A stretch of 27,756 bases of DNA from Physcia stellaris (taxonomy: Eukaryota > Ascomycota > Lecanoromycetes > Caliciales > Physciaceae), in NCBI GenBank assembly GCA_018902385.1, contig JABSSW010000104.1:1-27756 (forward strand). The letters are read 5' to 3'. Below are positions 1 to 9,862 of this stretch, piece after piece; the stretch's first letter is position 1, and every line of letters starts with the position of its first letter. Under the pieces are notes generated by a model. The model saw only the letters and a list, made by a program, of their open reading frames with translations. It had not been told where the DNA came from and made no database searches. The position numbers and the translations under genes were made by a program.

Positions 1-2030
1 AATTAAACATTTGAATAAAACATAATTTCGATACGATCGACGATTTTATTTTGAAAATGTAAAAAGAATGCAAACGAATGTTTAGACGCAACATAAAACG
101 ACATTCGAAAATTATAAATGTATCGCAAAATTTCCAGAAACGCGAATCGTAAAATTATTTGTAAAAAATATGCAAATCGTGCTTGTCCCAGCGCCGTGTA
201 CGATTGATCGACATTTTCGATTTAATGCAATTTACAAAATCAAAAACATAATGATTTCGTATTATAAATTCGAAATCATTGTCAATTTTTATCAATTGAT
301 TGTGAAATTGTTACACAATCATGTTTTCATTCGTTTTGATTACAAAAATTTTAGATCGAAAATAAATAAATAGTGTCAATTATCACAAATAAAAAATTAA
401 CAAATATTGCGTAATTTATTTCATTTATTGTCGACATTATATTATCGCGATTTACGACATATTTTTCAAAAATTTTAAAATCATTTCGATTTTCAAATGC
501 ATCAAAACATATTCAATAAATTTCGTTTTGTTATAATATTTTTGTAATCACAATTATACATCATGCTGATTAAAAAATATTTCGCGAATAATAAAAACAA
601 ACATGACATTCGAAAATTCTAACGATAAAAAATATGTTACGTGTTATTTCGATTTTTTACATTATTAATATATAAACAAACAATTACGAATTTTACATGT
701 TAATTTGAAAAATTTAAATTTTCGTGTTCAAAACGAAATTTGCAAATATTTTCAAACAAAATTAAAATCGAATCACAATCAATGCAAAAAAACAAAAATT
801 TAAAAATTATTTCATTGAAATGTGATTATTTCATCGAAACGATCAAAATTTTGCGAAACAACAAAAAAATTGTTTCGCGTTTTTATATCAAAACAATTTT
901 CAAATTGATATCAATAATTCGAATATGATCGATTAATTTGTTAATCGAAAAATTAATGTCAATTATAACAATATTATATCATGTTTTTTGAAAAAAATTG
1001 ACACGATTTCGAATTTTCGTTTATTTTCAAATTTTTTACAAACAATGATCGCGTGACATCAATTGTCGAAAATTCGAATGTCGATTCATTAAAAACAAAA
1101 AAACAACAAAAAAAAAACAAATTCAATACGAAAACGAAACAATTGAAAAACGTGTCGAAAAATTGATAAATCGAATTCATATATGCGATGTCAATGTGTT
1201 TATTGTTCAATCATAAATAACAAAATATAAAAAACGCAAATTTTGAAATCGAATCGTCGAAAAATAAAATTTATTATTTTATTGAACAACAAAACGATCA
1301 AAATGAACGTTCACGTACGATTTGAATTGACAAACATGATGTAAAAAAATGAATGTACAAAACGAAAAAATATTTGAATATATTTTTGCATCGAAAATTT
1401 GATTTATCAAAACGAATGAAAATTACAATTCAATGAAAAAAAAAATTGCAAATGAATTATAAAAAACGTTTCGAAAAATCAATAACGATGCAAAAATGTA
1501 ATTACGAAAACGATTTAATATATATTGAATACAAATTTTGCATTTCGTGTTTGATAAAAACAATCAATCAAAATTTAATTGATAATTTAACACGAATCGA
1601 TAAATTCAATGATAAAAATGACGTTAATAATCATTTTAAAACAAAAATTTCAAAACAAACGCGAAATAAAAAATAAAAAATATTTGATACGACAAAAACG
1701 AAACAAATTGTCAATAATTTTGAAATCGAAAAAACGATTTGAATGTTCAAAACAAAAAAACGAAATAAATGAAAAATCATTAAAAATAAAAATGATTTTT
1801 GAATGAAAAAAACGATATGAAACAACAATCAACAAAACAAAAAATATATTAATCAAAAAATATACATAAAAAGAATGAATTTATTTGATACGTTTTGAAA
1901 TATTTTGAAACAATTCAATGTTTCAAATGTAAATTTTGAATCAACAATGAACGATTTAAAGCAAATTTCAATTGTTTGAAATTTGTTTTTGACGAAACGT
2001 TGTTGATTTGAAACAATGAAAAACAATGAT
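1..2030. other. unassigned saturated AT-rich relic DNA
   Basis: I see no gene here. The stretch is very AT-rich and almost every C is followed by A or G. Short open frames on both strands are composition artefacts rich in Lys, Asn, Ile and Phe, with no motif I recognise. Because relic D's pol runs into the boundary at about 2,180 from the left, D's gag, protease and RT would be expected here, but I could not find an RT box or zinc knuckle by eye. A small patch at about 130-206 keeps CC, CCC and AG dinucleotides. Confidence 0.6.
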
Positions 2031-2187
2031 TCTGATTATTTGATTAAACGACTCAAAACAAATTTCAAACGTCAAAATCAATCGAACATTTTTTTCGACG
2101 TTGAGTCGAGATTTTGATTGATTACAACTTAAAATTCAATATCAATTCGACGTTAAAAACGTTAAAATTGATGTTTTGATTCAAATG
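2031..2187 (+). pseudogene. relic D: end of RNase H / RH-IN linker of chromovirus pol, cut by element A
   Basis: In the frame of codons at 2,107, 2,110 and so on, the translation reads KIQYQFDVKNVKIDVLIQM after a TGA at an expected Trp. This lines up with the post-RNase H linker of relic B (IQFQFEIPNVKTNTLIFM, about 26,196-26,250), both resembling the usual RPGKxNxxADALTR pattern of Gypsy pol. The frame stops at element A and resumes at 9,863 on the other side. The piece is non-functional. It keeps more CpT and ApG than the D sequence to the right of A, which I cannot explain. Anything upstream of about 2,050 is not recognisable as RNase H. Confidence 0.6.
2183..2187. repeat. candidate target-site duplication of element A, left copy (AAATG)
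   Basis: AAATG here and GAATG at 9,858-9,862 flank element A. They match at four of five bases and the mismatch is an A/G transition. Deleting A plus one copy restores the reading frame of relic D, which supports these boundaries. Confidence 0.6.
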
Positions 2188-2368
2188 AAAACAATGTGTG
2201 AAAGAACGTAAAATTGATTTTAATTCTACGAAGAAGTTTCGAAATATATACTTAAAACTATGATTGACAAATAATTTATTTCTCAACGACAAACACGTTT
2301 AGTTTTCAGATTTTGTCATTGACAATCGTCAGACAGATTTTCGTTTCATAGTCGACAGATTTTTAACA
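2188..2368 (-). repeat. element A 3' LTR (left copy)
   Basis: About 180 bp aligns in direct orientation with 9,668-9,857. Shared blocks include AACAATGTGTGAA near the left end and TTGTCATTGACAATCGTCAG at about 2,315. The inner edge is TAACA, i.e. TGTTA on the element strand. The outer edge lacks about five bases (TGTCA) found in the other copy, so the exact terminus is uncertain. Confidence 0.8.
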
Positions 2369-2499
2369 ATCTGTTTCAATCAAAATAGACGACATCGTTT
2401 CGATGTCAATGCTTTCTAATCATACAAAACATTATTCGTGTTGATATTTCTAATTTTTTTTTTAATTTCTGAAATCGATGAGAGCGTCGCATCAAAATA

Positions 2500-3219
2500 T
2501 CAATTGCGATAATCGACGACGTGATTGAAATCAGCGAAATGATAAAAGATGTGATCAATTCGACGATGATTGAATTTCGAATCAAAACAAATGTCTTCGA
2601 ATTTAAAAGTTAACGAAAATGTCGTGTTCGATTTACGTGAAATAACGATCGCGAATCGTTGATTTGTTGAAAAGTGATTGACAAACGTCGACGTCGAAAA
2701 AATAATTGTGAAAAACTTTTTAATCAATGAGATGACTGCGAAAAACTGTCTAAAATCGAAGTCTTTGAACGAAATGATAGTTTTGATCGATAAAATGAAA
2801 AACTTATGCAAACGATTTGACAGAAACATCGTGAACGCAACGCGTTTTCGTAATTTTGTACAAAATTTTGAACGTCATCGAATTTTGATAAATTTCGTCA
2901 TTCATCGTATTTTGATTTTCAATTTTTCATTTGACAAGATATTCATCGTCACGACGCTTGATTTGACGTTTGTTGATAAATTTTTCAATTTTTTGCGATA
3001 AAAACCTGATTTGATTCGATTCGTGTCTTTTTCAACGAAAACAAAATCTGATTGATTTGAGCGTGAACGATTGAAAAATCGTTCATTGATGAAAAAACAA
3101 ATTTCAATTGAGTTATGAATAAAACGAAATATATACGTCAATGATTCGAAAATTTCAATCGATATGTCGATTGTCAATTTTTTCAAAAATTTTGAAAAAT
3201 CGATATATTCTTGATTCAA
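2500..3219 (-). pseudogene. element A: integrase C-terminal region, chromodomain relic and tail
   Basis: The minus-strand frame ending at 2,902 contains FVFVEKDTNRIKS, typical of the linker between integrase and chromodomain in fungal Gypsy polyproteins. In a shifted frame at about 2,845-2,955 the translation reads EYLVK, then TGA, then K, matching the chromodomain core EYLVKWK with Trp turned into a stop. A 109-codon open tail (2,500-2,829) follows and has no recognised domain. In chromoviruses this domain guides integration towards heterochromatin. Here it is broken by stops and at least one frameshift. Confidence 0.65.
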
Positions 3220-3235
3220 CTTTTTATCGAGAATT

Positions 3236-4314
3236 TCAATTGTCGATATGTTGTATCATGATGCAATTTAATTCATAATCGTCAATTTTCATGAACAAAA
3301 ATTGATGTTTGCGATCATAATAATATTTGTTGATCATTTGAACGAATGCAATGACGTCAATCATTTCAAAACGAGCACGAGTAATTGCATTGAAAAAAGT
3401 TTTTGACGAATGATTTTCGATTGTCAATTGCGAAAACTTTTTCAAATCGTCGATAAATCAGACGTAACGAATTGACGAAACATGTTCAAAATTGCAACGA
3501 AACGAATTCGTAAAACGTTTCATCAATGTTTTGTGAATAATGACAAAGTGAAAATTGTTGAAATGACGTTGCAATTTGAAAGCAATATTTCAAGTCATTC
3601 ATTCGAAATTTTCATTGTAATCAGATAAAATCGAAAAACAATTTCAATCATCTGATTAATTCGCTCGAATTGATCGTCAGTCTAAAATGATATGCAGTTG
3701 AATAAAGCAAAACGAATTTCGAATTGTTTGAAAATTGTTGTTTTACATATCAAACAGAAACTTGCGATCTCGATTCGAGATTATGATTTTCGATATATTT
3801 CAATCAGCAACATCTAATTTGTCGATTAACGCGATTTTTCATTCAGCGACAAATCAAATTTTTTTGTCGACAATGAGTGTGAATCGTTTCGTGAACTTGC
3901 AAACGACAAACATCGTGATATTCAATTCGTCACGAAAACAAATAAAACTAAAATGAAATCAATGATGATTGTATGAAATGAAATCGACGAAATTAATATG
4001 AATTGTAATGAGTCATACGATGCGTGTTTTCTGATTTGATACATTTGACATTTCGAACAATACTTCAAATAATCACGCAAATAACGAGACAAATCGCGAA
4101 TATAATATGAAACGAACATTTTTTCGAAACATTTGACGTAATCGACATGTTCATCGTCATGAATCAATCGCAAAATGTCTGATACAACGAAATGAAAAAT
4201 GCAAAGACGACGCGATTCGTAAACATGATCATCGATGATAAAATTATTTGAACGAAAAATCAAATCATTTTTTTTTATAGAAAGACAGTTTTGCGACGTT
4301 TTCGTCGTCAACAT
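3236..4314 (-). pseudogene. element A: integrase (H2C2 zinc domain, core, C-terminal part)
   Basis: The frame at 3,922-4,314 contains the N-terminal zinc domain: HDDEHVDYVKCFEKM, then YYIRDLSRYLRDYLKYCSKC, which is the H2C2 pattern ending CxxC. It is followed by the core start FHTIIIDFIL, where the first catalytic Asp is kept. The middle (about 3,450-3,920) is too broken to read continuously. The frame at 3,236-3,445 has FVQMINKYYYDRKHQFLFMKIDDY, the usual region after the catalytic core (tract of basic and aromatic residues before the GPY-like module). The gene would have inserted element cDNA. Several frames are needed to cover it, so it is a pseudogene. Confidence 0.85.
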
Positions 4315-4336
4315 TCAGTATTTGATTGATCTTTTG

Positions 4337-5050
4337 TCAATTTAGATTTGTTTTGTAGCTTTCGAGTATTCGATTGCGAAAGTTTTTTTCATTTCGATTA
4401 GTGAAATTGTGAACAGAAAGATCAAATTCATTTTCATTAAAATTTCTGATCATTGACGCGTTGATATTATCGTTGATTAAACGTGACAAAACATCAGAAA
4501 CAATGCTCGCTTGCTTGTTTGATTTATGTCGAATATCGAGATTGAAACGCTGAATATAATTTGAAACACGAACAAGACGTAAATTGAACTTGTCGATCGA
4601 GATTGTTGTCATCGTGATTTGATTAGCAATGTCGAATGCAAAGTCATGATCAATATAAACGATTGTTTTGTTTGACGAAATTTCAACAATATGTTTTGTT
4701 TTTTGAAAATTCATACAATGTTTGTTATTTCGAATTTAATAAATCAATATTTTGTCTCGACATTTGAGTAGTCGATTAAAAAAAAATATCGACTTTATAA
4801 CGTGACGAAGAAAATATTTGTTTAACTCGAAAAAAATTTTTGACATAATACAGCATGACATCGAAATCGAACTTTTTGTTAACATTCAAATCGATGAATA
4901 ATTGACGTTTGAAATTCGAATATATTAAATAAAAAAATTTTGTCAAAACGATTTGCAAAGCATCGAATTAAATCAATTTTTTTGTCGTAAAATGTCAGAC
5001 GCGTGTTTTCGAAAAATAAACGCGTTTAACATTTTTTGCAATAAATTCGT
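4337..5050 (-). pseudogene. element A: RNase H domain
   Basis: The frame at 4,776-4,958 contains RQLFIDLNVNKKFDFDVMLYY, corresponding to the first catalytic strand of Gypsy RNase H (FxxxxDAS pattern) with residues altered. The frame at 4,337-4,714 contains TKHIVEISSNKTIVYIDHDFAFDIANQ and then NLRLVRVSNYIQRFNLDIRHKSNKQ followed by DVLSRL, the standard end of the domain (YIQRFxLxIxHKPGKxxxxPDALSRL). The Pro, Gly and Ala positions carry changes expected from C before pyrimidine going to T and G after purine going to A. The domain would degrade RNA in RNA/DNA hybrids. It is broken by stops and frame changes between the two blocks. Confidence 0.8.
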
Positions 5051-5123
5051 TACGCAAAAGTTCTGTTTTTTTGTTTTGTAACGATTTGAAAATATCAACA
5101 TAATGAGCGATATAATCACGTAA

Positions 5124-6218
5124 TCAGTCAATCAAGTCAAAATACGTTTCGAATTGTCGAAAAATACGAGAAAATCGAAATTTGACAATTGTTTTGAGTT
5201 TTTTTTCGAACGTGATTAAATCGAATGAATCAATTTTCTGATCGAGAAATGAAATTGATGAATAATTCAAAAAAATTTTGATGAACTTGATCGAAATGTT
5301 GTTTTTGTTTAATATTGAAAATATTTTGCGCAAACAAATTTCGTGTTCGATTTTTGTACGAGAAAATATCATTATATCGTTCACATAAATTTTGACAAAA
5401 TGACGATATTCGCGAAACAATCGATCAATTTGACGCTGCACGTACGTCGATGAATTTTTGTAATTCATGACAATCACGTTGAAATTTTTTTGATTTTTGT
5501 GATTGACGACAGTAAATTTGTGTCGATTATTTGAATGAATTCGTCATTGATAAAAGAAAGTTGAACAATCAATGACTGATATGTAATCGCAATTTCGCAT
5601 TGCGATTATAATATCTGTTTGCAATGATAACGAATATGCGTCAAATTGTGTTATGACATTGAGATTTTTAATGTTTATAATTACACGATTTTTTTTCTCG
5701 TCGTCAACGTTTTTTCAAACGCAAAAGCAAAAATAGAAAAATGACGTTGATTGATTAATTCAGAACATTCGATCAGTGCGATGCAAATCGTCGAAAATTT
5801 TGTCAATCAATTTTCTGTTTTTTGCATTCAAAAAATACATTTTTGTTTTCTTTGATACACGCTTTTTTCAATCATTTTTCAATGATATCTTCATTCAATT
5901 TTTTTTCGACATTTTAGCAAAGTCGATATTCTGTCAGAACGTCGAAAATTTCTCAACAATCTTGACGAATGAGTCTAGCTCGTCGAAATTGTAAACGATA
6001 ACGTCGTTAAACAAAACGATTTCGATCAGCGAAATAAAAACGTCTGTAAAAGATTTTTCGAAATTGAAAACTTTTCGCAACTCAGCAACTGACATCGAAA
6101 CTTGTGACAGAATGACTACAAACGATATCGATGTTTGTGACAGAATGATTAGCGACGATGAAATAGCAAACGTAATCGAAAAATTATTATCGACTGTAAC
6201 AACGACGACGTAAATCAC
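5124..6218 (-). pseudogene. element A: reverse transcriptase
   Basis: Minus-strand translation of about 5,480-5,940 in pieces gives KNRVIINIKNLNVITQFDAY and ISVIDCSTFFYQ followed by a TGA at Trp, both standard RT fingers/palm motifs of fungal Gypsy elements. The frame at 5,124-5,477 continues MNYKNSSTYVQRQIDRLFR, then the catalytic box as YVNDI, then KNNISIKFIKIFLNY and FSRIFRQFETYFDL. The first Asp of the YxDD box is Asn (codon AAC near 5,380), as expected if GGAC became GAAC. The upstream frame 5,934-6,218 is the poorly conserved PR-RT linker. Not functional. Confidence 0.88.
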
Positions 6219-6245
6219 GACGCAAACGAAAATGAATTTTTTGAA

Positions 6246-6788
6246 TCAATCATTTTTATGAGTGAATTTTGATTTTTTGACGACGAAATATCTGACATTT
6301 TCGTCGTCGATATCGATATGAAAATCATTGAAAAAATCAATTTCAAATATTCTGTCTAATCGAAAATTTCTAAAAATCATAATTGGAAATTCTTTATCGT
6401 TGCGTACAATAATAGACTTAATAAACGCGTCAACGAAATGTGCATACAAAATAAAATTGAAATTGTCATTCGACTCAAACAAAAAATTTTTTGTAATCGA
6501 CAATTCAACATGATGAACGACGACGATCATTTCGACATGTGACGAAATGACTGTAATTTTCTTGAAATGTACAAATCGTTGAATCGTCAATTTGAAAAAG
6601 CGTATTTTCAACGATATGATTATGTCGATATTATCAATTATTGCATGTTTTTTGATCATGTCAATAACGAAATTTTCGAATTCAATGATGTTATTATCTA
6701 GAAACATATTGATTTTCAAATTGTCAACGAAATGAATTTCACGTCTGAACAACGACGTGATTTTCTGATCATTTTTTGTGTCAAACAT
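6246..6788 (-). pseudogene. element A: protease and PR-RT linker region
   Basis: One 180-codon open frame contains FRREIHFVDNLKINMFLDNNII, which fits the retropepsin pattern of surface-strand, V-D-N-L-K-x-x-M-L-L-G-x-D seen in fungal chromovirus proteases, then FVHFKKITVISSHVEMIVVVHH and FVDAFIKSIIVRNDKEFPIMI. The active-site DTG/DSG triad should lie just upstream, in a stretch (6,790-6,960) where I could not read it. Glycines expected at conserved turns read as Asp or Asn. The assignment rests on order between the finger region and RT as well as on these motifs. Confidence 0.7.
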
Positions 6789-6967
6789 ATAAATATCACA
6801 TATGACATATTTTTAATTTTCATGTCGATTAATGTCTAGATCACGAATTTGAAATGACGAAATCATGATACGAATGAAAATATTGAATGTTTATGTTTTG
6901 AAAAAATTTCGATTCATAAATGAAACGTTAATATCAATGTTCAAACACACGTTTTTTGACAAAACGA

Positions 6968-7655
6968 TTACGACAAATGAAATTTTGATTTTGACGTAAT
7001 TTCAATCACGAAATTCGTATTCGATGTCAATATTTGCTGACGAATCGACGTTAAAACGAATAATGATGAATTCAAACGAAATAAATGAATTCGTAAATTC
7101 AACAAACGTGATTGTGTTCGATTGATTAAATTCGTTGATTTTTTTGTAGCATCGATTGTAAACGAATTGAAATTGAAATTTTTGATCGAATATGTTTCGA
7201 CGTCGCTAGAAAATTTCGACTTTTTTGAAAAAATCAAACTACAATCATCACGAAAATGACGATGTAACTCGTTGTTAAATGTGAAAACTTTTTTACATCG
7301 ACGACAATGAGATAGCGACGACTTGATCATTACTATTGACGCAATGAAATTAACGAGAATTTCATTTTTTTGATTCGAATTGTAGTAATTCAAATTGTCG
7401 TTCTCAATATAATAATTTTTATGCTTTTGATTGGAAAGTCTTTCGCAAATGAGTTGTGAAAATTTTTCACAAACTTTTTTTTTCGCTGTTATTTTCGTCG
7501 ATAACAAAAATTCTAGTTTTGTTATCACGATTGTCAAATTCGTTTCGATTATCTTGTTTTGTGTCGCTTGTTAATCGACGTTGTGATTGATTTTTGAATT
7601 TGAAATTTGACGCGTTTTCGAAAATCAATTGCAGAAATTGTTTGTCAATTGACAA
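6968..7655 (-). pseudogene. element A: Gag-pol junction with a C2HC-type finger
   Basis: Two overlapping frames (7,467-7,655 and 6,968-7,537) give an Asn/Asp/Arg-rich linker (RQDNRNEFDNRDNKTRIFV in spirit; read from 7,467-7,655), then a finger reading CRRCKKVFTFNNELHRHFRDDC: C-x2-C-x12-H-x4-C. The finger is not a CCHC knuckle; its SNN/FNN-x-LHRH core resembles the second C2H2 finger in element C at 13,972-14,037 (CRICSGIFGSNNALHRHLR). This is one of three links between A and C. The finger probably belonged to the Gag-pol polyprotein. The overlap between frames indicates a frameshift or an old translational shift site; I cannot tell which. Confidence 0.7.
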
Positions 7656-7659
7656 AACA

Positions 7660-9174
7660 AAAACGACAAATGTTTTTTGAAATGCGTTTGAAAACTGATA
7701 TTGAAATTTCTGATATTTTTGATAAGCATTATTTTGAAACGTCGAATTCTAATATTGATATGAGTTGTAATTTGATGATGATCAATATTTATACGAAAAA
7801 TAAGAAAATTGAAAATCGTCAGCGTCAGATTGCTGTTGATAATCGTTTTGTCGTTCACGATTTTGTTTATTTATTTGACGTTGTTTATCGATTTGATCAG
7901 AATTAGAATTGACATGTTGAATAAATCTATGAGCAATCATTTTCTGTCATATATTAGTTTTGACGTCAAGTGAATCGAAAAATGAAATAAAAATAATAGT
8001 CGTGATTGACTCAGATATCTGCATTTTGAAATTAAAATTCAAATTATTTCACGTCATAATTAATTGATTGTAAGTAGAATTGAATTCAACGATTTTAAAA
8101 TGTCGCATGATGTTCTGCACGTATGTTTTAAACATTCTATCATTACGAACATTTTGCATGATGTATTTTTCAATTTGCAAATTTTGAGAATTTGTGAATC
8201 ACGTTTCTTGAATCGACGAATCAAATCACGACATCATTGATTCATCGATGCATCACGAAACATATTTTTCTTAATTTCATTTAATTTCAGTGAATGTCAA
8301 ATGAAAACATCGTCACGTAAATATTCGACAATGAGTTCACGCATTTTGTGATCAAACGAATTCTTTTTCAAATTTTTAAATCGATCGATGAAAACGAATA
8401 CATTTTTGTAATAGATGTGTCGATCAACGTTGACAATGATTTTTTTATTCTTGTCATTTTCACGACGAGAATCAAAAAATCAATATTTTTTGAATTTTTC
8501 AGAATTGATTTATCGTCATCAGCGTCAATCGCAGTTTCATTCGAAAAATCAAAATAAAAAAAACGTCGATCATCACGTTCATTGTTGTTTTCGACGTTAT
8601 TTTGCTGCAAACGTTGAAGTTGTACTGTAAAATCGACAAATGTTTGAGTAACGATTGCAATGATCGCTGTTGTAATGATTGTTTGAATAATCGAATCAAA
8701 TTGATTTTGATTTTGACTTTGTTTTTGATCAAACATGACAAAATCAATGAATTGTGTGTAAATAGCTTTTTCAATTGAAATATCACGAATGTTGACAGAA
8801 TTGAAATCAGATGCAAAATCGATCGACGTGTTTGACGTGATAATAGATGAGTAGCTGAATGCTACAAACGAAAATGTAAGATTGAAAATTTGAACTTTCG
8901 ACACGCTATTGCGTCGAAATCTTTTTGAAAAAAAAACATCAAACGATATTGATGAGATTGACGAAATTGACGTTTTTAATTTGAATAGACGAGAAATCGA
9001 AAATGAAATCGAATCACTGAATTTTGAACTAATTACAGTTGAAAATTTGATCAAAAAGTTTCGAAAGACGTTCGAGTTGCGAAAGCGTTCGATATCAAAA
9101 CGAAATTGAATCAAAACGTTTTGAAACGAAATTGAATTAAAACGTTTTGAAACGAAACGACGTCGTTGATTCAT
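7660..9174 (-). pseudogene. element A: Gag
   Basis: The first 268 codons (8,368-9,174) are open and rich in Ser, Phe, Ile and Arg, with QRLQQNNVENNNERDDRRF near the middle. Downstream, broken frames at 7,860-8,240 read ILKNSL-type capsid pieces including FNSTYNQLIMT, a stop at Trp, then NNLNFNFKMQIS, which fits the capsid pattern of fungal Gypsy Gag. The segment ends in a low-complexity Asn/Gln-rich stretch. Gag would have formed the particle. I chose 9,174 as start because it is the first Met of the long frame; the true start could be upstream in the leader. Confidence 0.7.
9098..9149. repeat. 26-bp tandem duplication near the start of element A Gag
   Basis: Two adjacent copies of a 26-bp unit (core GAATCAAAACGTTTTG and GAATTAAAACGTTTTG) differ by one C/T change. 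The unit contains the palindrome AAAACGTTTT. It overlaps the first codons of the Gag frame. Confidence 0.7.
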
Positions 9175-9652
9175 TGAGATGAATAAACAGAATCGTTGAC
9201 TCGAGTTCTGAAAAATTTGAAAATTCTAGCGATCAGAATTTTCATCGTACGTCGATCAGTATCGTCGAATAACGAACAAAAAACGTGATTGATTTGCAGA
9301 AAATCGTAAATGAATCACGCAAACTGAATGATCTCGTTGAAAATTGACGTCAAAATGAATTACAGTTGATTTGTTGTGAAAGTCTTTCTGCTGATTTAAT
9401 TAGTTGTGAATGTCTTTCGATCGACGAAAGCGACTGATAGAACGAAGAATAAAATAGAATGAAATGAAAGTTTTCACAGTCAAATGAATAAAGTTGACGT
9501 AAAGTTCATCACATCAGTAACATCGATGAAGCGAAAGCGACAAAAAAATCTAAAAGAATTGATAGATTTGCGTGCAATGCAAATTGCAAAATTGACAAAA
9601 TCTTGATGATATTGTTGCAATAAATGATGCAAACAATAATTGATGTGATAAA
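9175..9652 (-). other. element A leader between PBS and Gag
   Basis: About 480 bp without a coding signal. It holds a small imperfect duplication (AGTTGTGAAAGTCTTTC and AGTTGTGAATGTCTTTC, about 9,373-9,420). Confidence 0.5.
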
Positions 9653-9664
9653 ATGATGCTATCA
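9653..9664 (-). promoter_or_regulatory. element A primer-binding site (TGATAGCATCAT)
   Basis: Three bases inside the 5' LTR, the element strand reads TGATAGCATCAT. Element C has TGGTAGCATCAT two bases inside its own 5' LTR. The single difference, GG to GA, fits the local mutation rule. The 5'-TGG start is normal for annealing to a tRNA CCA end; I did not identify the tRNA. Confidence 0.75.
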
Positions 9665-9667
9665 AAT

Positions 9668-9857
9668 TGTCAAGAACAATGTGTGAAAAAATGTAAAAAG
9701 CTTGATTGCTAATTCTACGAAAAGATTTCGAAATATATATTGTAAAGTTATGATGACAAATGATTTATCTTTCAACGACAAACACGTCTAGCTTTCAAAC
9801 TTTGTCATTGACAATCGTCAGACAGATTTTCGTTTCATAGTCGGCAAATTTCTAACA
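9668..9857 (-). repeat. element A 5' LTR (right copy)
   Basis: 190 bp, reading TGTTAGAAA to CTTGACA on the element strand (TG to CA). It aligns with 2,188-2,368, with substitutions mostly C/T and G/A. The inner end was placed using the adjacent primer-binding site. Confidence 0.8.
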
Positions 9858-9862
9858 GAATG
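9858..9862. repeat. candidate target-site duplication of element A, right copy (GAATG)
   Basis: Pairs with AAATG at 2,183-2,187; see that entry. Relic D's pol reading frame continues from the base after this copy. Confidence 0.6.

Larger units (their letters stand above)
2188..9857 (-). mobile_element. element A: full-length RIP-like-mutated Ty3/Gypsy chromovirus-like retrotransposon
   Basis: Element A is about 7.7 kb and reads on the minus strand. From 5' to 3' it has an LTR (9,668-9,857), a primer-binding site (9,653-9,664), a leader, Gag, a C2HC-type finger, protease, RT, RNase H, an H2C2 zinc domain with integrase, a chromodomain relic, and the 3' LTR (2,188-2,368). Domain order PR-RT-RH-IN is that of Ty3/Gypsy. 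All coding segments carry frameshifts and stops, many at expected Trp codons. The element keeps residual CpT and ApG, so it is less decayed than the D sequence it interrupts. It could have mobilised element C when active; it is certainly dead now. Confidence 0.85.

Noticed and set aside
1-2030. Short Lys/Asn/Ile-rich frames as possible host genes
   Set aside because: Composition is set by mutation; no start context, domain or conservation signal is visible.
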